DNA of 64,000 bases, taken from contig CALUEY010000001.1 of NCBI GenBank assembly GCA_944319915.1, positions 124,001-188,000 on the forward strand, written 5' to 3'. Position 1 is the first letter of the stretch, and each line of letters starts with the position of its first letter. Below the pieces are notes generated by a model. The model searched no databases. It was not told the origin of the DNA and worked only from the letters and a program-made list of their open reading frames with translations. This document shows, piece by piece, positions 10,525 through 19,334 of this stretch. The translations under genes and the position numbers were made by a program. Source of the stretch: an uncultured Prevotella sp. GTDB lineage: Bacteria > Bacteroidota > Bacteroidia > Bacteroidales > Bacteroidaceae.

Positions 10525-10556
10525 AAAAGTATGAAATTCATGCGGAATGGCCAAAT
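10525..10556 (-). promoter_or_regulatory. Bacteroidota-type promoter for the TPR regulator
   Basis: Read on the minus strand, the -7 element is TACTTTTG (10532-10525) and a TTTG lies at 10556-10553, separated by 20 nt. This matches TTTG-N19-21-TAnnTTTG. Transcription would begin about 10-15 bases before the start codon. Confidence 0.7.
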
Positions 10557-10681
10557 GCCTCTATGATGAGTGTGAAAATTTTAAGGGCGTTTTTGCCATG
10601 AAAACCATAGAAAACCCTTTGTTTATGGGGATTTCTACTTTTTTAAAAGTTCACAGTTGAATTTTATTTTCCATCAAAACT

Positions 10682-10713
10682 TTTGGAGCATTTGATTATA
10701 AACCATAAATTTG
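10682..10713 (+). promoter_or_regulatory. Bacteroidota-type promoter for the RiPP operon
   Basis: TTTG at 10682-10685 and TAAATTTG at 10706-10713 are separated by 20 nt, an exact fit to the Bacteroidota sigma consensus. It sits about 25 bases before the DUF3244-like gene and back to back with the TPR gene promoter in a 233-bp divergent region. Confidence 0.75.
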
Positions 10714-10738
10714 CCTGCAAGAATCAATTGAATATATT

Positions 10739-11113
10739 ATGACACGAAACGTAATTTTTATTATTGCAGCACTGCTATTGGTGCAATTCTTTTGCTCACC
10801 TATGCAGGCAAGTGATGAGGTGACAAAGACAAAGGATATTGGTTTCAAGCCAAATTGGAATGTTGGTTCTAACCCAGTGGAGGTGTTCCACGAAAGCGGC
10901 AGCCGCACCATTACCATTGCTTTCAACCATCAGTCCGACGATGTTCGCGTGAAGATATTCAAGGAGGGCAAGCTCGTTGTAGATGACAAGGAGACGGCAA
11001 ACAAGAACACTGTCATAGGATATACCTTTGCCGGGACTGATGCCGCCCAATGCACAGTTGTCGTAGAGACTGATGGAGTGCCGCGCTTGGCCGATTCTGT
11101 ACAGATAGAGTGA
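10739..11113 (+). CDS. Small secreted DUF3244-like protein
   Basis: The 124-residue protein has a signal peptide (MTRNVIFIIAALLLVQFFC) and one predicted beta-sandwich domain with the alternating pattern RTITIAFNHQSDDVRVKIFK and a later CTVVVETDG, resembling DUF3244 proteins of Bacteroidales. The family function is unknown. It is 45 bases upstream of the radical SAM gene, so it is probably in the same transcript. A similar protein lies beside the other TPR regulator at 27262-27618. Confidence 0.7.
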   Translation: MTRNVIFIIAALLLVQFFCSPMQASDEVTKTKDIGFKPNWNVGSNPVEVFHESGSRTITIAFNHQSDDVRVKIFKEGKLVVDDKETANKNTVIGYTFAGTDAAQCTVVVETDGVPRLADSVQIE

Positions 11114-11158
11114 GGGCAATATGCTCAGTGTAAGAACGGATAATAAAGCTTTTTAGTT

Positions 11159-12478
11159 ATGGATAAATTAAGCTACTATAATGTCGTTGTGCCGTATGGT
11201 GCATATAAGTTAGTGTATAACACATTGACAAACTCACTTGTTTGCTTGACGGCTGACGAACACTCTGTTATGTCAGGATACACAGACAACCTTGACGGCT
11301 TTAGTCATGATTATCCGTCTTTGTATGATAGCTTCAAGAAAGCAGGGTTCATTGTTGATGGCGATTTCGATGAACTTGCTTACATAAGGCTTCAGAACAA
11401 CAAGGTGGTTTATGAAGACCAACGCTATCATGTAACCATAAACCCAACGCTCGACTGTAACCTACGGTGCTGGTATTGCTCCACGGAATACGCCAAGGCA
11501 CAGCATAAAGGATGCATGACGGCAGAAACAATTGAGGCTGTAAAGGCTCATCTTGCATACCTTGTGGAAAAGAAACGCATAACGGCCTTGCACTTGGATT
11601 GGTTTGGTGGAGAGCCATTGATGTATTTCGACGGCATTGTAGACCCGGTTTCTTCCGTTGCCAACGAACTGGTAAGCAAACATGGCATTGCGTTCACTCA
11701 GCACGTGACCACAAACTCTGTTTTCATGACTGAAGAGATGATGCAAAGGATGGCCGAACTGCATTTCACGAGCTTCCAGATACCGCTTGACGGCAATGAG
11801 CGGCATCACAATGTCATAAAGCGGCAAGCTGACAAGAGCGGCACTTTCAAGGCAATAGTCTGTAACATCAACAAGTTGCCGGAGATGATACCTGATGCGC
11901 ATATAATCTTGCGGATAAACTTTGACAAGCAGACCTTGCGCGGCATAGAGGATGTGATACCTCTTTTTACGGAGAATGCCAAGCAGCACATTACGGTCGA
12001 TTTCCAAAAGGTTTGGCAGATTAAATGCAATGAGGATGACTTGGAGCGCTTGCGCATGGTGCGCAAGGCGTTTACGGACAATGGCTTTTGTGCGGACTTT
12101 TGGGTGTTTACTCCAAGAATGTTCCATCGGTGTTATGCAGACAGACTGCATCATTATATCATTAACTATGATGGGAGGGTGTTTAAGTGTACTGCGCAGG
12201 ATTATGGTAACGACAAGGTGTTAGGTCGCTTGGAGCAGGATGGGCATATAGAATGGAACGATAAGCTGCGGTCGAGTTTGTTTTCTCACCCTACTTTTGA
12301 TAACGAGCGGTGCTTGGCCTGCAAGCTGTTGCCCATCTGCATGGGGCCATGCATAGCAAAGTGCAAGGAGGCTCGCGACAAAGGCTTTCCAATGCCATGC
12401 GTGGTTGAAAACTCCCAGTCTACGGTTGAGGAGTTTGTGGTGAGCGAGGCTTGCAGGCGGAAATTGCTGAATGGCTGA
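11159..12478 (+). CDS. Radical SAM/SPASM peptide maturase
   Basis: The 439-residue enzyme has the iron-sulfur motif CNLRCWYC (Cys100, Cys104, Cys107), the LDWFGGEPLMYFDG motif of the SAM-binding barrel, and a C-terminal SPASM-type cysteine set (Cys344, then Cys385, 388, 394, 398, 402, 414) for auxiliary clusters. Residues 1-95 form a separate domain like those preceding peptide-modifying radical SAM enzymes and may bind the leader. The likely substrate is the 56-residue precursor at 14639, with cysteine- or backbone-directed crosslinking. The chemistry (thioether, C-C or other) cannot be read from the sequence. Base composition is more AT-rich than the genes after 14980. Confidence 0.9.
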   Translation: MDKLSYYNVVVPYGAYKLVYNTLTNSLVCLTADEHSVMSGYTDNLDGFSHDYPSLYDSFKKAGFIVDGDFDELAYIRLQNNKVVYEDQRYHVTINPTLDCNLRCWYCSTEYAKAQHKGCMTAETIEAVKAHLAYLVEKKRITALHLDWFGGEPLMYFDGIVDPVSSVANELVSKHGIAFTQHVTTNSVFMTEEMMQRMAELHFTSFQIPLDGNERHHNVIKRQADKSGTFKAIVCNINKLPEMIPDAHIILRINFDKQTLRGIEDVIPLFTENAKQHITVDFQKVWQIKCNEDDLERLRMVRKAFTDNGFCADFWVFTPRMFHRCYADRLHHYIINYDGRVFKCTAQDYGNDKVLGRLEQDGHIEWNDKLRSSLFSHPTFDNERCLACKLLPICMGPCIAKCKEARDKGFPMPCVVENSQSTVEEFVVSEACRRKLLNG

Positions 12479-12543
12479 CTCTCGTAGGTTGCCTGTGTTG
12501 TTGGCTTCCAGCGGGATATGTTAGGTTTTAATACAAGAAATCT

Positions 12544-14613
12544 ATGCTGAGAATTGCTACCGTTTTGCTACTGAGCTTTGTCAACATCCTTGGTCTGTTG
12601 GCAGAGAGAGCCGACAGCGTGACTCGTGATTCCGTTGATGCACACCTTTCAGTGCGCGAGGTCACGGTCACTGGCTCGAACATGCAGAGGCAGCATGACG
12701 GCAGCTTGTGGATTTTCCCCAATGCATCACAGCGCAAGCATGCCGCCAATGGCTTTGGTGTGCTGCGCAACCTTATGCTGCCTGGCTTGCAGGTGGACGA
12801 AAAAGGCGGAAAAGTAAGCATGATGAGTGTCGAGGCTACCTTATATGTCAACGGGCAGCCTTGCGACATCAACGAGGTGAGCATGATGCGGCCGCAGGAC
12901 ATCTTGCGCATAGAGTATATGGATATGCCCGACGGCAAGTATGCCAACGACAAGTTCGCCATTAACTTTGTGCTGCGCACGTACCGTTATGGCGGTTATG
13001 TTTCCGCATCCGCAGAACAGATTGTTGGTTTCAGCTCGGGCTATTATTCTGCGGCAGCCACGCTCAGCAGCGGAAACATGACATACTCGTTGTTTGCCGG
13101 AGCGTCTTACAAGAACGTTGGTAGCGGCGAGACTGTAGGCTCAGAGCTTTACAAGTTGCCGGCAGGCAATGTTTTTCGTGAACGCAATGCCGCGCAGTCA
13201 CTTCGCAAAAACGATGAGTATGTGCAGTTTAGGGCGCAGAACAAAAGGGATAAGTCATATTGGGTGGGCAAGCTTACGCTATACAACAAGAGCACACCGT
13301 CGGATGCGGAAGAAGGGTGGCTGCGCGATGGCAGCTCGCTTTCGGAGTTCGGGGCAGTGACTTCGCGGCAGGGGTTGTCGCCGAAGATCGACTTCTCCGG
13401 GCAGGTGAGCTTGGCGGAATTCCACACACTCAACTATGCCATAAACGGCTCATATTCGCGCAACAGCTACGACCGCAACTACACTGAGGCCACGTTTGCC
13501 TCCGCAACCCATGCGGAGGAAGACGCGTACCGTTTCATGGCCGATGTCACGTACTCATACGCCAAGGGCAAGAATGCCTTTACGGGCATGGCAATCCACT
13601 ATCACGATGTATGGATTTCTTCTTACACAGGCGACAACCCTTTGTGGCAGCACTTGTGGAAAGGTGAGTCGCTGGCTCTTGTATCGTATACGCGGAAATT
13701 TGGGCGCAATCTCTCCCTGCGCCTGCGCACGGGCCTCGACTGGATGCAGTTCAGGCTGCACGGTAGCAGCAAGTTCAGCCAGCTTACCCCGCGGCTCAAT
13801 GTGGCCATGCAGTTGCGCCTGCATGACGGTCTGCTGTCGTGGCAGGCGTTTTATGCCAACCCCACTTACGGCATGAATGTACTGAACAATGCGCAGGTGG
13901 AAATGTCTCCCTACATGACCATGAGGGGAACGGGCAGCCTGCGCCGTGCGAGCAACGTTAACTCTAACATATATTACAGCCAGAATTTCGGCAAGCTCAG
14001 CGTCATGGCTAACCCGCAATATTTCTATGGCCACAACCTCGTGCTCAACAGCTATGGGCTTGTGGAAGATGGCTCACGGGTGCTGAAAACGTTTGCCAAC
14101 GACATTGAGATGCATGAAGTTTCGTTCTGGGGGAGCGTGTCTTACCGCCTTATGGACAAACTGCAAGTGAAATGCAATGGTGCCGTGTCGTATACGTCGT
14201 TGCGTGGTTCCACGTCAATGTCTCACACCCACTATGTGGGCTATGCAGGTGTATTGTACTATCTTGGCGACTTTATGCTGGCGGCCAATGTCACCTCTCG
14301 ACGGAAATTCATTGATTTCCGGAATACAGCCATCGTGACAGAGCCTATTGATTACGACTTCAGCTGCTCCTACAGCCACAAGGGATTTTTCGCGCAGTTG
14401 TATTTGGGCTGCCCGTTTGCCAAGCGGCGTACCCATCGTGTCACCGACACCGATGTATATTGGGCAGGCACGAGCACATTCGACAGAAGCCAGAGCCGCT
14501 TTGTTTCCATCTCGCTGCGATACACGTTTGATTTTGGCCGCAAGACCGATAGGATAAACGAAGAAATAGACCGCAATATAAACAGTGCTATCCTTACGAG
14601 TGGCACTGACTAA
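12544..14613 (+). CDS. Outer-membrane beta-barrel protein, TonB-receptor-like (first copy)
   Basis: The 689-residue protein has a signal peptide, a short plug-like domain (VTVTGSNMQ to about residue 150, including RPQDILRIEYMDMPDGKYA) and a long barrel of aromatic-rich strands ending YTFDFGRK. This fits the OMP_b-brl_3 (PF14905) type. The N-terminal carboxypeptidase-regulatory-like domain common in that family is missing and no clear TonB box is seen. It lies between the maturase and the precursor gene, so it probably serves as the outer-membrane step for the peptide, either exit or uptake. It is paralogous to 14980-17076. Confidence 0.85.
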   Translation: MLRIATVLLLSFVNILGLLAERADSVTRDSVDAHLSVREVTVTGSNMQRQHDGSLWIFPNASQRKHAANGFGVLRNLMLPGLQVDEKGGKVSMMSVEATLYVNGQPCDINEVSMMRPQDILRIEYMDMPDGKYANDKFAINFVLRTYRYGGYVSASAEQIVGFSSGYYSAAATLSSGNMTYSLFAGASYKNVGSGETVGSELYKLPAGNVFRERNAAQSLRKNDEYVQFRAQNKRDKSYWVGKLTLYNKSTPSDAEEGWLRDGSSLSEFGAVTSRQGLSPKIDFSGQVSLAEFHTLNYAINGSYSRNSYDRNYTEATFASATHAEEDAYRFMADVTYSYAKGKNAFTGMAIHYHDVWISSYTGDNPLWQHLWKGESLALVSYTRKFGRNLSLRLRTGLDWMQFRLHGSSKFSQLTPRLNVAMQLRLHDGLLSWQAFYANPTYGMNVLNNAQVEMSPYMTMRGTGSLRRASNVNSNIYYSQNFGKLSVMANPQYFYGHNLVLNSYGLVEDGSRVLKTFANDIEMHEVSFWGSVSYRLMDKLQVKCNGAVSYTSLRGSTSMSHTHYVGYAGVLYYLGDFMLAANVTSRRKFIDFRNTAIVTEPIDYDFSCSYSHKGFFAQLYLGCPFAKRRTHRVTDTDVYWAGTSTFDRSQSRFVSISLRYTFDFGRKTDRINEEIDRNINSAILTSGTD

Positions 14614-14638
14614 TGTTTAATCTTTAAAAATAACAATT

Positions 14639-14809
14639 ATGGAAATTAAAAGAAGGTTGGACGAACTGAGCATCATTCAGCGTCTAAGCGATGGGGAATC
14701 CCTCGCAGTTCTTGGTGGTTTGGGGGCTAATGGCGGATGCCAAGTGTCTCAAGATGGATGTGGTGGAAACAAAGTTTGTAGTGGTTGCAGTGTTAACTAT
14801 GGCTGTTGA
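14639..14809 (+). CDS. RiPP precursor peptide with double-glycine leader
   Basis: The 56-residue product starts MEIKRRLDELSIIQRLSDGE. The segment LSDGESLAVLGG (residues 16-27) matches the C39-processed leader consensus LSxxELxxIxGG at nearly all positions, so cleavage is predicted after Gly27. The 29-residue core contains five cysteines (34, 41, 47, 50, 56) among Gly, Ser and Asn. The leader also resembles the GG-Bacteroidales precursor group. It lies 25 bases after the first barrel gene and is followed by a terminator hairpin. An odd number of cysteines is notable for a crosslinked peptide. A second Gly-Gly at 32-33 is an alternative cleavage site that would leave Cys34 first. Confidence 0.85.
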   Translation: MEIKRRLDELSIIQRLSDGESLAVLGGLGANGGCQVSQDGCGGNKVCSGCSVNYGC

Positions 14810-14837
14810 TGATTTGCCAATATTCTCTTTCAGAAAT

Positions 14838-14868
14838 GAAGAAGTGCTTTCAGTGCTTCTTCATTTTT
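14838..14868 (+). terminator. Probable terminator after the precursor gene
   Basis: GAAGAAGTGCT pairs with AGTGCTTCTTC across a TTC loop (11 bp with two G-T pairs) and is followed by ATTTTT. It would end the transcript 29 bases after the precursor stop and separate it from the exporter half of the cluster. Confidence 0.65.
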
Positions 14869-14923
14869 GAAAGATTTTAATTTAACAACGTTAGTAGCAT
14901 TTGCGAAAAAGTAGTACAAAAGG

Positions 14924-14954
14924 TTTGGTTGGTAATGTTTTTTTTCTATCTTTG
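14924..14954 (+). promoter_or_regulatory. Bacteroidota-type promoter for the second barrel and exporter
   Basis: TTTG at 14924-14927 and TATCTTTG at 14947-14954 are separated by 19 nt, a full consensus match. The start codon at 14980 is about 20 bases beyond the predicted transcription start. The exporter half of the cluster therefore has its own promoter. Confidence 0.8.
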
Positions 14955-14979
14955 CATCTAAACCGTAAAACTGTTGCTT

Positions 14980-17076
14980 ATGAGGGATTTTTGCTTAATA
15001 ATTGTTGCGTTGCTGGCGTTTGCGGGCATTGAGGCTCGCGCTGCGGCTGCGGACAGCACGGCGCAGGCGGCAGGGCAGGACAGCATCTTTCGTGAAGTAG
15101 ACCTCGGTGGCGTTACCGTGGAGGGGCGCATGGCCATACAGAAGGACGACCACACCAACTATATGCCCACCAAGCGGCAGGTGGATGCCTCGGCCTCGGG
15201 CATAAGCCTGCTGGCGCGCATGATGATACCAAAGCTGCTGGTAGACCACATAGGCAAGACCGTGAAGAACGCCGACGGCACCGCCCCCACCATCTATATA
15301 GACAACCGCATGGCCGACGCCACAGAGGCCGACCGCTTGAGGCCCAAGGACATAGTGCGGGTGGAGTACTACGACCGCCCGTCGCCCGACTTCCCCGGCT
15401 CCCAAACCGTGCTCAACTTCATCACGCGCAAGTACGACCGCGGCGGCTACGTGGACTTGCGCACAAGTGCCTATGCCTACCCGTGGCCCGACTACGGCGA
15501 CTGTTCACTGCAGGCGAGCTTCGACGTTAACAAATTCAACGTAACCCTCTACGCAGGCTCCGACTTCTCAAGGGAGGATACTCCCGGCCCCACCGGCACT
15601 GAATACGTTGGCCTTGCCAATCCGTTTACCAAGCAGGCGACTGCCCTCGGCATGGAAACAAAAACGCGAAACCACTACGGCCTGCTGCGCACCAAGTACC
15701 GCACGGAAAAGACCACCGCCATTCTCGACCTTGGCTTTAGCTGGAGCGAGATGCCTACAAACCACGAGCGTACCTTGGTGAGCTACTCGCCACAGGCCTA
15801 TCCCGCATCCGACGCCGTGACCGATACGCGGAGCCGCAACGCCACGCCCTCGGCGCGCTTCTTCCTTGCGACGGAAGTGGCCAAGGGGCATAAGCTGCGG
15901 GTGGAGGCCAACGGCTGGTACGGCGACAACACCTATAGCCGAACATACACCGAGGGGGCGTTGCCCGCTGTCGTTACCGACTCGAAGGAAAAACAATACT
16001 GGGCTGAAGCCATGCTCAACTATAACGCCGACCTGAAGCACGACAACTCGATAGGGGCAATGCTGTATGGAAATTTCAGCAGCAACCGCACCACATACAC
16101 GGGTACCATGGCTGCCGACCAAAGGATTGATGACGGTGTGGTGCTGTTTGAACCCGGCTACTCGCACACTTTTGCCAAGCGGCTCATGCTTTATTTGCGC
16201 ATGGGGCTGTACTGGGACATCTACCGCGTGAAAGGCATTGGCACCGTGAGCAAGCTGCTGCCACGCCCCGGGGCAACCATAAACTACAAGATAAACGAAC
16301 GCAATTCGGTATATGCATATTGGTACATGGCGAGCAACGTGCCGCAGATGGCCAACTACAACAACACGGAGCAGCGCGTAAACCAGTACACCGTGCAGCG
16401 GGGCAACCCCCACTTGGACATAACCAAGGTGCATTTCGTAAACGCCTCATACAACCTTTCGCTCAAGAACGCCAACATCTCGGTATATGGCAGTTCCACG
16501 ATATATACCGACTACACGAAGCCTTACTACATGGATGAGGGCGGAACGCTGGTGAGCACCTACATTACCGACGGCAAGTATGTCTCTTATGTCGCCGGCG
16601 TGTCGGCCTCGCTGTTCTTCTTTAAGCGCTCGCTGCAGCTCACGCCCACGCTACAGTACTCGTGGCAGCGCATCACGGGCCTAAACTCCACCGATTCCGG
16701 CCGCCCGCTCTTCGCCCTCACAGGCAACTACTACATAAAGAACTTCAGCATCATGGCGCAGTACGTTACCAAGCGGCGCAGCATCATGTGGGGAAGCTAC
16801 ATCCATGAGATGCCCCAATTCTACATGGTGGAGCTGTCGTGGCACCACAAGGGGCTGCACGTGGCAGTGGGCAGCCAGCTCTTCCTTGACGACAGCTTCG
16901 CCTTGCGCACCTGGGCCGACCACGGCGTTTATCGCTTCGACAATAGCACCACAACCTCTCTCAACGGCCGTAAGGCTTACGTCAGCCTGTCGTACAGCTT
17001 CGACTTCGGGCGCAAGAAAGTGGAGCGCGAGAAGCTCAACGTGGAGAAAGGCTCGTCGGGAATAATGCGACTGTGA
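14980..17076 (+). CDS. Outer-membrane beta-barrel protein, TonB-receptor-like (second copy)
   Basis: ATG 14980 is chosen over the TTG at 14974 because it gives a clean signal peptide (MRDFCLIIVALLAFAG). The 698-residue protein has a plug-like region (LGGVTVEGRMAIQ, RPKDIVRVEYYDRPSPDFPG, LNFITRKYDRGGYV) and a barrel ending SYSFDFGRKK, like the copy at 12544. It is far more GC-rich than that copy, so the two may have different histories. The C39 exporter gene follows after 62 bases, which suggests a joint role in moving the processed peptide across the envelope. Neither barrel is a recognisable TolC. Confidence 0.85.
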   Translation: MRDFCLIIVALLAFAGIEARAAAADSTAQAAGQDSIFREVDLGGVTVEGRMAIQKDDHTNYMPTKRQVDASASGISLLARMMIPKLLVDHIGKTVKNADGTAPTIYIDNRMADATEADRLRPKDIVRVEYYDRPSPDFPGSQTVLNFITRKYDRGGYVDLRTSAYAYPWPDYGDCSLQASFDVNKFNVTLYAGSDFSREDTPGPTGTEYVGLANPFTKQATALGMETKTRNHYGLLRTKYRTEKTTAILDLGFSWSEMPTNHERTLVSYSPQAYPASDAVTDTRSRNATPSARFFLATEVAKGHKLRVEANGWYGDNTYSRTYTEGALPAVVTDSKEKQYWAEAMLNYNADLKHDNSIGAMLYGNFSSNRTTYTGTMAADQRIDDGVVLFEPGYSHTFAKRLMLYLRMGLYWDIYRVKGIGTVSKLLPRPGATINYKINERNSVYAYWYMASNVPQMANYNNTEQRVNQYTVQRGNPHLDITKVHFVNASYNLSLKNANISVYGSSTIYTDYTKPYYMDEGGTLVSTYITDGKYVSYVAGVSASLFFFKRSLQLTPTLQYSWQRITGLNSTDSGRPLFALTGNYYIKNFSIMAQYVTKRRSIMWGSYIHEMPQFYMVELSWHHKGLHVAVGSQLFLDDSFALRTWADHGVYRFDNSTTTSLNGRKAYVSLSYSFDFGRKKVEREKLNVEKGSSGIMRL

Positions 17077-17095
17077 TGTCTTATACCCCTCATAA

Positions 17096-17132
17096 CTCCC
17101 AGCTCTCCCAAAGTTACCAAATCTCCCAGCTC
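17096..17132 (+). repeat. CTCCCA-rich tract before the exporter start
   Basis: Several CTCCCA/CTCCCAG units occur in a 37-base pyrimidine-rich stretch that ends six bases before the exporter ATG. Similar tracts precede the start codons at 31958 (minus) and 49051 (plus). Confidence 0.6.
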
Positions 17133-17138
17133 TGAATC

Positions 17139-19334
17139 ATGCCCCGCTTTCCGCTGTATCTCCAGCACGATGCCATGCAGTGCGGCGTGGCCTGCCTCCG
17201 CATGGTGCTCGAACACTATGGCCGCCATGTGTCCATGGCCGGGGTTGAGGCCCTTTGCCCGCCCACGGCCGAGGGAGCGTCGCTGCTGGGGCTGAGCCGG
17301 GCAGCCGAAACGATGGGGCTGCACACTGTGGCGGGCCGCCTTTCGCTCGACGCGCTTGGCAAGGTGCCGCTGCCCGCCATCCTCCATTGGCGGCAGCAGC
17401 ACTTCGTGGTGCTTTACCGCATAAAGGGCAACGGCTGCCGGGCGCGCTACTGCCTGGCCGACCCCGCCCGGGGCCTTGTGGCGTGCGGGCGCGGCGATAT
17501 GGAGGAGTGCTGGCTCAGCGCGCGCTCCGGTGGCGAGGACAGGGGCATAGCCTTGCTCTTGGAACCGTCGGCGGGCTTCATGCCCGACGGCGGCGCAGGG
17601 CGCGCCCCCGGGCCGCGCTCACTGCGCTTCCTGCTGGGCTACATGGGGCGCCACCGCCGCGCCCTGGCCCACGTGGCGGCGGGGCTGGCCGTGGGCAGTG
17701 CCATACAGTTGCTGCTGCCGCTGCTCACCCAAGCCATAGTGGACCGTGGCATCGCCCTGCGCGACATAGGCTTCGTTTGGCTCGTGCTCGCCGGGCAGCT
17801 CATGCTCACGCTCAGCTCCACGGCCATCGACTTCGTGCGCCGCTGGCTGCTGCTCCACGTGAGCATGAGGGTCAACCTGGCCATCGTCTCCGACTTCCTC
17901 TGTAAGCTCTTCACCCTGCCCATGGCTTTCTTCGACACCAAGCACACCGGCGACATCATGCAGCGCATGGGCGACCACGACCGCGTGGAGCAGTTTCTCA
18001 CCGGCGGCGCGCTCACGGTGCTGTTCTCCGCCGCCACGTTCTGCGTGTTCGGCTTCGTGCTGCTGGCCTACGATGCCGTGGTGTTCGGCGTGTTCATGGC
18101 CTTCAGCCTGCTTTACGGCCTGTGGATAAGGGCTTTCCTGGGGCGCCGCCGCGTGCTCGACCGCGAGCGCTTTGGCAAGGCCGCCGAGGCGCAGGACACC
18201 ACGTGGCAGCTCGTCACCACCATGCAGGAGGCCAAGCTGCAGGACTGCCGCCTGCGCCGCCGCCGCGAGTGGGAGGAGGCTGAGGCCGCCCTCTACGGCG
18301 TGCGCATGAAGGGCCTGAAGCTGCAGCAGGCCGAGGAGGCCGGCGGAGTGCTCATCAACGGCGTGAAGAACGTGGTGGTGACGGTGCTTGCAGCCATGGC
18401 CGTGGTCGACGGGCGGATGACCCTCGGGCAGATGCTGGCCGTGCAGTACATCATCGGCCAGTTGTCGGCCCCGGTGGAGAGCCTGCTTGGCTTCGTCTAT
18501 TCGCTGCAGGACGTAAGGCTGAGCCTTGAGCGCATAGGCGAGGTGCACCAGGCCAAGGGCGAGGTGCGCCAGGGCGCGCTCACGGCCTTCGCCACTGCTG
18601 AGCGCACGGTGAGCCTGCAAGGCGTAACCTTCCGCTACGACCCCAACGCCCCCGCCCCCACGCTCAGCGGCGTAAGCCTCGACATTGCCGAGGGCAAGAC
18701 CACGGCCATCGTCGGCGTGAGCGGCAGTGGCAAGACCACGCTGCTGAAGCTGCTGCTGGGCTACTATGCGCCCGAGGCCGGCACCATAACCGTGGGCGGG
18801 CGGCCGCTCTCAGACTACGACCCGCAGTGGTGGCGCAGCCGCCTTGGCGTGGTGATGCAGGACGGTGTGGTTTTCTCGGAGTCGATAGCCCGCAACATAG
18901 CCGTGGGCGACGGCGAGGTGGACATGGAGCGGCTGCTGCGCGCCGCACGTATGGCGCGCGTGGACGAGTTTGCAGAGCGCCTGCCCCTTAAGTACGACAC
19001 CCGCGTGGGGCGCAACGGCATGGGCCTTAGCGCCGGCCAGCGGCAGCGCATACTCATAGCGCGGGCCATTTACAAGGAGCCGGAGTTCATCTTCATGGAT
19101 GAGGCCACCAACTCGCTCGACGCCAGCAACGAGCGGGCCATAGTGGAGGGGCTTGGCGCATTCATGCGCGGGCGCACCGTGCTCGTGATAGCCCACAGGC
19201 TGAGCACCGTGCGCGGCGCCGACCGCATAGTGGTCATGGAGCGTGGGCGCATCGTGGAGCAAGGCAGTCACGAGGAGCTTGCGGCTCTGCGCGGGGCTTA
19301 TTACAGGTTGGTCAAGAATCAGTTGGAACTATGA
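17139..19334 (+). CDS. Peptidase-containing ABC exporter (C39 type)
   Basis: The 731-residue protein has three parts. Residues 1-150 are a C39 cysteine protease with Gln9, catalytic Cys15 (AMQCGVACLRMV), His88 (HFVVL) and Asp108 (ADPARG). Residues 160-470 are the membrane domain. The C-terminal part is an ATPase with Walker A at 526-534 (GVSGSGKTT), signature LSAGQ at 630-634 and Walker B FIFMDE at 650-655. Such proteins cut double-glycine leaders in the cytoplasm and export the core peptide. The precursor at 14639 is the obvious cargo. The stop overlaps the next start (ATGA). Confidence 0.95.
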   Translation: MPRFPLYLQHDAMQCGVACLRMVLEHYGRHVSMAGVEALCPPTAEGASLLGLSRAAETMGLHTVAGRLSLDALGKVPLPAILHWRQQHFVVLYRIKGNGCRARYCLADPARGLVACGRGDMEECWLSARSGGEDRGIALLLEPSAGFMPDGGAGRAPGPRSLRFLLGYMGRHRRALAHVAAGLAVGSAIQLLLPLLTQAIVDRGIALRDIGFVWLVLAGQLMLTLSSTAIDFVRRWLLLHVSMRVNLAIVSDFLCKLFTLPMAFFDTKHTGDIMQRMGDHDRVEQFLTGGALTVLFSAATFCVFGFVLLAYDAVVFGVFMAFSLLYGLWIRAFLGRRRVLDRERFGKAAEAQDTTWQLVTTMQEAKLQDCRLRRRREWEEAEAALYGVRMKGLKLQQAEEAGGVLINGVKNVVVTVLAAMAVVDGRMTLGQMLAVQYIIGQLSAPVESLLGFVYSLQDVRLSLERIGEVHQAKGEVRQGALTAFATAERTVSLQGVTFRYDPNAPAPTLSGVSLDIAEGKTTAIVGVSGSGKTTLLKLLLGYYAPEAGTITVGGRPLSDYDPQWWRSRLGVVMQDGVVFSESIARNIAVGDGEVDMERLLRAARMARVDEFAERLPLKYDTRVGRNGMGLSAGQRQRILIARAIYKEPEFIFMDEATNSLDASNERAIVEGLGAFMRGRTVLVIAHRLSTVRGADRIVVMERGRIVEQGSHEELAALRGAYYRLVKNQLEL

